DNA from: Ahaetulla prasina
Taxonomy: Eukaryota > Chordata > Lepidosauria > Squamata > Colubridae
DNA: 64,000 nucleotides
Assembly (NCBI RefSeq): GCF_028640845.1
Contig: NC_080541.1
Coordinates: forward strand, 177,360,502-177,424,501
Direction: 5' to 3'
Shown in pieces: positions 57,392 to 64,000 of this stretch. How positions within the stretch are numbered: position 1 is the stretch's first letter; every line of letters begins with the position of its first letter. The translations under genes and the position numbers were made by a program. The notes under the pieces were generated by a model. The model was not told where the DNA came from and did no database searches. It saw only the letters and a program-made list of their open reading frames with translations.

Positions 57392-57467
57392 TTAGGAGAT
57401 TACAGATTCAACTCTCAACTAAGAAATCTGAAGACCCCTGCAGTAGCATATTTCTTTCTTCTCATAC

Positions 57468-57558
57468 CTGGTCCAGTTCCATCTCATCTGGACTCTTCAG
57501 TCTGGAGGCAACCATACTGCTTGTGTGCTCTATTGGTACTACCACAATGTAGTATGAC
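57468..57558 (-). CDS. PTPRF: PTPRF exon: extracellular YYIVVVP segment
   Basis: A 91-bp exon. The first base completes Arg, then SYYIVVVPIEHTSSMVASRL, KSPDEMELDQ. It follows the FN8 exon and corresponds to human WFYIVVVPIDRVGGSMLTPR, STPEELELDE. The IVVVP core is kept and the rest is moderately diverged, as expected for the ectodomain stem. The acceptor is ACCTCCACAG and the donor CAG|GTATGA. Confidence 0.93.
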
Positions 57559-58236
57559 CTGTGGAGGTAGAAGAAGAAGGAAAAAGTGAGTTCTAGATAT
57601 AATGGAATGTCCTCCATAAAATCCTTGTAATGGACCCTCACTGCTTCACTTTCTTTGCATTCTTCAGACTACCATGAATTAGAGAAATAATGTTGTAAAG
57701 CCTAGTTATTTTATAGCCGAGTACCAATTTCAGTGGTATGTTATGGAACCATAAACACGAATGAGACTTCAACAAGCTTTGCAAGGGATTTACATTCATT
57801 ACTCAAGTAATTGGGCAGATAAGGTCATCTTGGGTCCTTTAAGAGGAAGGAAAGTGAGATTATGGCTTTATGGCCTTAATTACCATAAGCAATATATAAC
57901 TCAAAGAAGCAATATGCAGTACAGAAAAATAATTGTCCAAAATCAGAATCCTAATAGGTTGCTGCTTCAAATCCTATATACTAATCTCTTGTATTTTGTC
58001 CTCGCTATTGTGATATATTTTAGAGCATTTTGTAGTTGAACAATTAATCAGTGTGTATGAAATCTGACGTGATTCCCAGTGATACCATCTTACTGCCCTT
58101 ACAAAAATCTATTCACTTTGCAGGGATTTCCTAATCTGAGTAGGAAAATACAGTACTAATTCTACTATATTGCTTTTTGGAGAACATAGTGACAGATCAG
58201 TATCAGAATGGAATCAGAGATGTGGACAGAACATAC

Positions 58237-58490
58237 CTGACTGGCACAGAAGTCTTCACTTTGGGGAGGGTGAAGGTGAACTGTCCATTATGGATATATT
58301 TGTATGTGGAAACAGGCTTTGTCTGGAAAACATCAGGTGATGTCCTGATGAAGACCCGATGTTGCAATGCGCCTGCACTACTTCCCCGGTTTGTAAGTGC
58401 AAAGGAATAATTTGTGTCTGGCTGCAAGTCATTAATCAGCTTCTTCATAGAATGTCCATCTACCTCCACAGTCTGCCCATTGTATAGAAT
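58237..58490 (-). CDS. PTPRF: PTPRF exon: most of FN type III domain 8
   Basis: A 254-bp exon: ILYNGQTVEVDGHSMKKLIN, DLQPDTNYSFALTNRGSSAG, ALQHRVFIRTSPDVFQTKPV, then more diverged STYKYIHNGQFTFTLPKVKT and SVPV+AG. LxPxTxYxF is the canonical FNIII F-strand motif. The start is in phase 0 after GCTGTCAG, joining VPFK of the upstream exon; the donor is AG|GTATGT. The first half is close to human LAR; the last 35 residues diverge strongly. Confidence 0.95.
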
Positions 58491-59401
58491 CTGACAGCAA
58501 AATAAATAAAGCATTGGATTCACACTTAGATATTTTCTCCTAGGAAAGAAATTAATTTTGTCACCAAATTTCTATCTCCTAGTTGGGTCTTTGCTGTGAT
58601 CTTCTGATAATATGTGAAAACTGATTTTAACTAATCACTACTAAAATGAGGTATTTATCTTGGGAGTTTCTCAATATTCAGATAGCACTCGTTTTCTAAT
58701 TCCACTTCATCTGGACTCTAGATCTAGTTCTAACTGAAATTATCTTGATTCTGTGGGAACATTGCTGTCCAAAATGATACCTTGGTGGATTGCTTTGGAA
58801 CTTAGAGCACGTTTTGTTTCCATAGACTGCAATATACTCTGATGATCCCTATTTGAATGGATGATTTCAGAAGGTGGCACTCAGAATCTTCATTGTGCTA
58901 CTCTTTGGAAGAAACAGCAATTCATGGTGCCTCACTGGTTTTGTTACTGATTTTTAAATATAATTTTTATTGCAGAACAGCTTAAGATTAAAAACAATAG
59001 AAACATTAGAAAAGAAAGAAAAAATAAGGACTAAATAAGAAAGAAAATAGAAAAAGAAAGAAAAAAAGAAAATTAAATATAAAGGGTTCGTTACTGATTT
59101 TTTAATGTTTTAATTTTATGTTGTTAAGAGAAAGACAGATATAGAAAGACAATAAAAATTAGTTTCCTTTCATGGCTGATGCAGACTTGCCCAGACATTT
59201 AATTTTTTATTATTATTATAAGACATTTGGAATATAGTGAGTGTCTCTGCTTTAACAACCAAACTTTGATTCCATCTTTAATTATAGTCTACTTTGGCAA
59301 AGCAACAAAAGCAATCAAAAACCCCTCCTCTGTTTCTTAAATAAACATCTAATACTTGTTAAAAAAACTAAGATTGTGGATGGTAAGCCAATACTCTATA
59401 T

Positions 59402-59589
59402 GAGTGGTCCCCAACCCCCGATCTGTGGACCAGTGCTGGTCCGTGGCAGGCCAGCAACTGAGCCATGTAAACAAGCAAAGCCCCATCTGCGGGATGCAGG
59501 CAGCATGCAAAACTGTGCCCCCTCCAGTCTGTGGAAAAACCTTTCTCCACAGAACTGTTTCCTGGCGCCCAAAAGATTGGAGGCCGTTG
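59402..59589. mobile_element. hAT-like short element (gtggtccccaacc family)
   Basis: Left end GAGTGGTCCCCAACCCC; right end GATTGGAGGCCGTTG (reverse complement CAACGGCCTCCAATC). Flanks ctctatat (59394-59401) and ctttatac (59590-59597) match at 6/8. Internal repeat of tggaccagtgctggtccgtgg. Confidence 0.65.
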
Positions 59590-61520
59590 CTTTATACATC
59601 CAGGAATATTCTACTTACAATCTCATGAAAACGTGTAAATTCAGTCACATTTCACAAGAAAACATACATCTAACACTCCTTTGAGAAATAGGGAAGAAGC
59701 ACTCTTATACCATGGACATCAGGTTCTGACTGCAACAAACATCTTATCATAATGCCACTACTCACTCACTCCACCAGACCACTCATTTTTATTTTTTTTT
59801 GCAGGGAATTTATATCCTGGTCCAGATGAAATAATGATTGTTGCTGGAAGAAACTGAAAACCTCACTATTGATTTTCAGTAAAGAATTTCCAAAGGTCCC
59901 AGTTCTTCCCCCATTAAAAGAAAGGAAAAAAAAATCCATGAGATTTATCGTATACATCCATGCTATAATCTGGACAATATATGCTTTAATTAAATCTGTT
60001 AAAGAGAAAGAGGACACTATTTGGGCTGTAGATTTAGTGTGCAACTGTTTATCAAGTGGAGATAATGCTAATTGTTCCCATGGAGATTTATCAGCAGTGC
60101 TTATTAGATTATTAGGGTTTGGCATGGCATTCTACATGTGTGAATTAAACAGTTGGGCAATGAGGAGCCTTGTTTGGAATATTCCTGCTTCGCAGATCAT
60201 ATTCAGGCCAGTTATTCCTTTGGTACCTAACCCTGCACATAACCTGTACATCTAGAATCAGCAATAGGTATAAGGAAGCTCATTTACACTTCTTATAATT
60301 GCATGGTTGCTCTACAGTTAGCAACCCAATAGCATCACCTGCTCCCAAGCTCCATGTGGCCAGCTTGTAGGGGAAATTGCTGTCAACTCTAACTTAACCC
60401 TCATCAGCAGCCTAAGCTATATTAACCTAGCCAGACCTTCTGAACTTTACATACTGTAGTATCTTCATTAGTTCTATTAAGAACACATTGGATCTGCTGA
60501 ACTGGAAATGAGGAAATCCCAGCACAGAATTCACTATTAATAAAGGTGTCAGGCTTCCCTGTCCAGGACTCAACTGTAAATCTTTAAATCCTGATTTCAA
60601 CATGCTTGGCTAGGCAACAGAAGTTACATATCTCTGTCAAGGTCATCTTCCTTACTCCCTCCAGGAAGCTTAATTTACAGCAGCGGTTCTCTGTACATTC
60701 AACATAGTGTGACTAAATACTAATCTTTATTGCATCCTAGAAGGCTTATTAAATAGTTGATTCTCGTCTGTCACGGTGAAGGTACAGTTCTTTTCTTATA
60801 CTCCTGGGACTTTACACCCATTGATGCTTCTTTGTGCCTTTTCCATGCTTCCATGGATTCTTTGCTCTGTATTTCATAGCCCTGAACCTGAATATTGCTG
60901 ACTGTTGACATAATTTGCACCTCTGTTCTGAGAACCTTTTGGCTTAACCCTCACAATATATCCACCCACTCCCAGCAGGCACAACTTCATACCAAGATGC
61001 CTTTAGCTTGCTGTAAGGCATTGTTTAGAGTGGTCAGATGTCCAGAATTATGCCAGACAGTCTGGATTTTGTAAATATTTTCCCTGTCTTTGCTCTGATG
61101 GCTCCCGTTTTGCCTGCAATTTTCATCGCTCATGTCTGCCTTCCTGTAAGTTTAGCATATTTGGGTTGTAAAACTCCAGACATCCATAAAAATGGCATCT
61201 TTTTGTTGCCATCCAATGAAAGTCCAGACTTTTGTAGCCCAGATATGATAGTTCTTTCTGATTTCTTGCAGGAAATTTGGCTGCTTGCAGGCAAATTTCA
61301 CTTGCAGGCAGTGAAAGTACATCCAGACATGAGACTGACTTGGCTTTCCTCCAAGAAGTCTGCATGATGATGGCAGAATGATCTGGGTGGAAAGGAAGTG
61401 GAAGACATAAATATAATATCTGATGCCAGATTCTGACTCTTTATCTTTTCCCTGGAGGTTTTTAATACAAAATTAAATAGTTTGCTAGAGGCAGCTGATG
61501 CTGGTAGGTCTGCTAGTTAT

Positions 61521-61575
61521 AGAATAGAATAGAATAGAATAGAATAGAATAGAATAGAATAGAATAGAATAGAAT
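61521..61575. repeat. (AGAAT)11 microsatellite
   Basis: Eleven exact AGAAT units abut the LINE 3' terminus; reverse complement of the ATTCT tail at 18063-18082. Confidence 0.97.
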
Positions 61576-62200
61576 TCAATTCTTTATTGGCCAAGTGTGA
61601 TACAAGGAATTTGTCTTTGGTGCATATGTTCTTAGTGTACATAAAAGGGAAAAAAAGAAAAAAGGAAAAAATACATTCATCAAGAATCATAAGATACAAC
61701 ACTTAGTGATAGTCATAGGTTACTAATAAGCAATCAAATCATACTAGGAAACAAACAGAACAATATAAATCATAAAAATGCAAGCAACATGGTTGTAGTC
61801 ATAAATGGGAAGAGATAGGTAATAGGAAGGATAAGAAGAAGAATAGTAATACAGTCTTAGTAAATAGTTTGACAGTGTTGAGGGAATTATTTGTTTAGCA
61901 GAGTGATGGCATTTGGGGGAAAACTGTCCTTGTGTCTAGTTGTTCTGGTGTGCAGTGCCTTATAGCATCATTTTGAGGGTAGAAGTTGAAACAATTTATG
62001 TCCAGGATGTGAGGGGTCTATAGATATTTTCACAGCCCTCTTTTTGACTCCTGCAGTATACAAATCCTCAATGAGAGCAGGTTGGTACCAATTATTTTTC
62101 CTGCAGTTCTAATTATCCTCTGAAATCTGTGTCTGTCTTGTCTGTATAAAGGCAATTCCCATCTCCTTGTGTGTATCGGTAAGAGACAGAAAGCACAGAA
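61521..62200 (-). mobile_element. Snake1-type L3/CR1 LINE 3' end
   Basis: On the minus strand this ends ...cacacttggccaataaagaa then (TTCTA)n, the same terminus as the LINE at 15950-18082. The intervening sequence is a homologous 3' UTR-like region (agtcataa, tgtacactaagaacatatgc, ctgctaaacaaataattccc), then coding relics including the 'tacaggagtcaaaaagagggctgtgaaaat' region (cf. IEDLYTARIKKRAVKI). It is 5'-truncated near 62150-62270. Confidence 0.85.
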
Positions 62201-62827
62201 ATACGTGTGTGCATGTGGGAGAGTAGGGTTACCTGTATCAGCTGGTAAGTACTCATCTAATATTTCTCTCAATTGTTACATTTTTATAAGTGGAGGTACA
62301 GTTTGTTCTCTCATCACAATCTTTCTTTTGCTTATAATTTTATAGGGTTGCCACCTTCCTTTTTAAAAAGTATTTTAAAAGGCATATTATGTTTAAATAT
62401 TACCTTAGCTAAATGAGTTACTCTGACTAAACTCCCATGGTACTAAGTTTATGTTTCTATGCCCTTTCCTAATACAGTCTAATAATTCAAGAGCATTTAG
62501 GATATGCAAGAAATTTGGAGGGTCTGCCTAGCTGCTGATTGCTATACTTTAGTGACTGAGATTAAAAGAGGTAGGAATGAGAAAGTGTAAATAACTCTGC
62601 AGCAGCTAAGAAAAAGCATTCTGCTGCCAAAATCCTGATGTGTCTGTCTGGGTTTACATGCTTAGGTGGTTTTAACAAATAGTGACCTAGTGGCAGCAAA
62701 ACAACTGTTTTCAGATAAATAAGCTGATCCCTTATCACTTTTATCAAATCAAAGTCAGATTCAGGACTGCATGGAAGACTCTACAGTAATTATTACACTT
62801 AGATCTTGGATGTTGATAATTTCTTAC

Positions 62828-62925
62828 CTTGAATGGTACTGCCGATTTATAAGAATCAGGCACTTCCCAACTAAGTAGCACTGAGGTTTTCATCACCGCA
62901 CTGACACGGAAGTTCTTTGCGAACA
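62828..62925 (-). CDS. PTPRF: PTPRF exon: start of FN type III domain 8
   Basis: The 98-bp exon completes a Val codon (G|TG) and encodes [41 protein letters not shown] is the FNIII B-strand with its core Trp. The acceptor is TAATTGCAG and the donor AAG|GTAAGAA. It matches human [20 protein letters not shown] except for two residues. Confidence 0.97.
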
Positions 62926-63261
62926 CTGCAATTAAAAAGACTTCTCTTGAGCATTGTCAAGGGAACAACTGTTATCCAATTCTGCCCTTTCATATCTTAG
63001 ATTTAAACTAACATGGATTTTTCACTTCTTCCTTTGGCTCTTCATCACAAAAAGTCAAAACAGAAGAGCTACTGGGTACTGGTTACGTAAAGAAATTCCT
63101 TTTTGACGTTTACATGACATCGGCTGTGGTACAATGTTCATGCCTGTTCCTCCCCTCCCCTCTTATAAGTTATAGTAAGACTGAATAAGGTAAGGTAAGA
63201 CTTACCTTACCCATTTTCTATCATAGGAATTCAGAATCTGACCACAGCAAGAGGTGCCTAC
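62926..63261 (-). other. PTPRF: short PTPRF intron
   Basis: A 336-bp intron. It contains a 23-base inverted repeat with consensus-like splice donors (63189-63211); nothing else stands out. Confidence 0.85.
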
Positions 63262-63840
63262 CTTGTTCCATTGGCATCGTTCTTGACTGAATGCTGGGGC
63301 TGAGAGGTCCCGCTCCCTTGCTAGTGTGGGCTCTAACTTTGATGTCGTAAGTTGTATCCGATTTGAGATTGGTCAGAGTGATACTTTGTTCCTTGGTAAC
63401 ATTGGTCAGGTTTTGCTGGCTGTTTATATCTCTGTATACAACTGTATAGTTGGTAATTTTCCCATTCCTCTCAGCCAGCAGTGGTGGATTCCAGGTCACT
63501 TTAGTGGTGGAGGTGGTAAGCCCAACCACCTCCAGGTTCTGAGGGAAGCCACTTGGTGGCTCCTCTGGAGTACTTATTTCCTTCTCAAACTCCTCCCCAG
63601 GACCTGCCCTATTCTTTGCAGACAATTTGAAGATGTAAGTGGCACCCTTGTAAAGTTTGGTCACAGTGTAGTGATCATCATCTTTGCCAAACTGAATTAC
63701 TATCATCTTCTCTTCATCGGCACATTTGTATCGCAGCATGTAGCCCAGGAGCTCTCCAACCATCTCTTTGGGCGGCAGCCAATTGATTAGGGCAGTGTTC
63801 ATAGATGTTGTACTGATCATCATAGTAGGTTTGCCTGGGA
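63262..63840 (-). CDS. PTPRF: PTPRF exon: FN type III domains 6 and 7
   Basis: A 579-bp exon, the largest in the window. After a split Val codon it encodes PGKPTMMISTTSMNTALINW, LPPKEMVGELLGYMLRYKCA, then KGATYIFKLSAKNRAGPGEE (end of FN6), PPSGFPQNLEVVGLTTSTTK, WNPPLLAERNGKITNYTVVY, LKSDTTYDIKVRAHTSKGAG and ends SPSIQSRTMPMEQ+G (FN7). The order and spacing match human LAR from about residue 825. Three NxT/S sequons (NYT, NLT, NVT) lie in FN7. The acceptor is TTGTTCCACAG; the donor CAAG|GTAGGC is weak. Confidence 0.97.
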
Positions 63841-64000
63841 CTGTGGAACAAAAACAGGGTATTAGGCTATGAATGGAAGCGAAATTTAGATCTTGAAGCA
63901 CTCAAATAGCATTAGAGGTAGACTACAAACTTTTTCGGAGATTATGCTGCATCAGATTGCAGATAAATGATCCCGTATCTAAATGAATTAGAATGTTAAA
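63841..64000 (-). other. PTPRF: start of the next upstream PTPRF intron
   Basis: 160 bases of intron sequence upstream of the FN6-FN7 exon, including its polypyrimidine acceptor (CCTGTTTTTGTTCCACAG on the transcript strand). No further exon before the window ends. Confidence 0.85.

Larger units (their letters stand above)
54051..57467 (-). other. PTPRF: PTPRF intron in the ectodomain stem
   Basis: A 3.4-kb intron containing a short telomere-like tract (54219-54236), a hAT-like foldback element, a perfect palindrome, two decayed L2 fragments, another hAT MITE and a second telomere-like tract. The stretch 55751-56739 shows nothing recognisable. Confidence 0.75.
58491..62827 (-). other. PTPRF: PTPRF intron inside FN8
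   Basis: A 4.3-kb intron containing a hAT MITE (59402-59589) and a Snake1-type LINE tail with a large (AGAAT)n tract (61521-62200). An A-rich block at 58960-59090 may be a minus-strand retroelement tail. The stretch 59600-61520 shows nothing recognisable; its longest frame (59869-60255, 128 codons) has no family signature. Confidence 0.75.

Noticed and set aside
59869..60255. 128-codon plus-strand frame
   Set aside because: Inside an AT-rich PTPRF intron, with no recognised domain, no upstream promoter cue and an overlapping open frame on the other strand.
3103..63840. Assignment to PTPRS or PTPRD
   Set aside because: All three share this exon layout, but the C terminus [36 protein letters not shown] and the FN6-FN7 text match LAR and not the two paralogues.

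Overview
The window is vertebrate nuclear DNA carrying the 3' half of one gene on the minus strand: PTPRF (LAR), a type IIa receptor protein tyrosine phosphatase. Nineteen constitutive coding exons can be placed between 63840 and 3103. All have GT-AG borders and matching intron phases, and together they encode about 1083 residues. These run from fibronectin type III domains 6-8 through the membrane-proximal cleavage region, the transmembrane helix, the juxtamembrane wedge, and phosphatase domains D1 (active) and D2 (WPE-type, regulatory) to the stop codon. The 5' exons (signal peptide, Ig domains, FN1-5) lie beyond 64000. A putative 3' UTR fills about 1590-3102. The paralogues PTPRS and PTPRD are excluded by the C terminus ([17 protein letters not shown]) and by D2 residues such as VHKTKEQ...PITVHC and [13 protein letters not shown].

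The repeats point to a squamate, most likely an advanced snake. They include an L3/CR1-type LINE ending in CCAATAAAATTCT(ATTCT)n, the 'Snake1' type known for seeding microsatellites. There are also Sauria-type tRNA SINEs with their BovB LINE partner, L2-like LINEs whose 3' end reads TTTATACCGCCCTTCTC on the plus strand, CR1, L1, and many short hAT-like elements with 8-bp target duplications. Species-level placement is inference.

Layout: 1-395 L1 tail; 396-1589 nothing recognised; 1590-3102 3' UTR; 3103-14972 exons for the end of D1 and all of D2; 15950-18082 Snake1 LINE inside a D1 intron; 18342-26875 most of D1; 26876-41751 a 15-kb intron with nested hAT/LINE, SINE, solo-LTR-like, CR1 and BovB insertions; 41752-48994 wedge, juxtamembrane and TM exons with one candidate 33-bp cassette exon at 43906-43938; 48995-63840 ectodomain exons.

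The most notable gene-level observation is that unlisted cassette. It is exactly 33 bp, is flanked by splice signals, and keeps the frame between the juxtamembrane and wedge exons, adding 11 residues (ASGPSCQNISS). It corresponds in place and size to the neuronal LASE-c-type insert described for mammalian LAR. I see no CRISPR, operon or other novel multi-gene system. The remaining interest lies in nested transposons, a perfect 54-bp palindrome at a transposon end, and local splice-site features.
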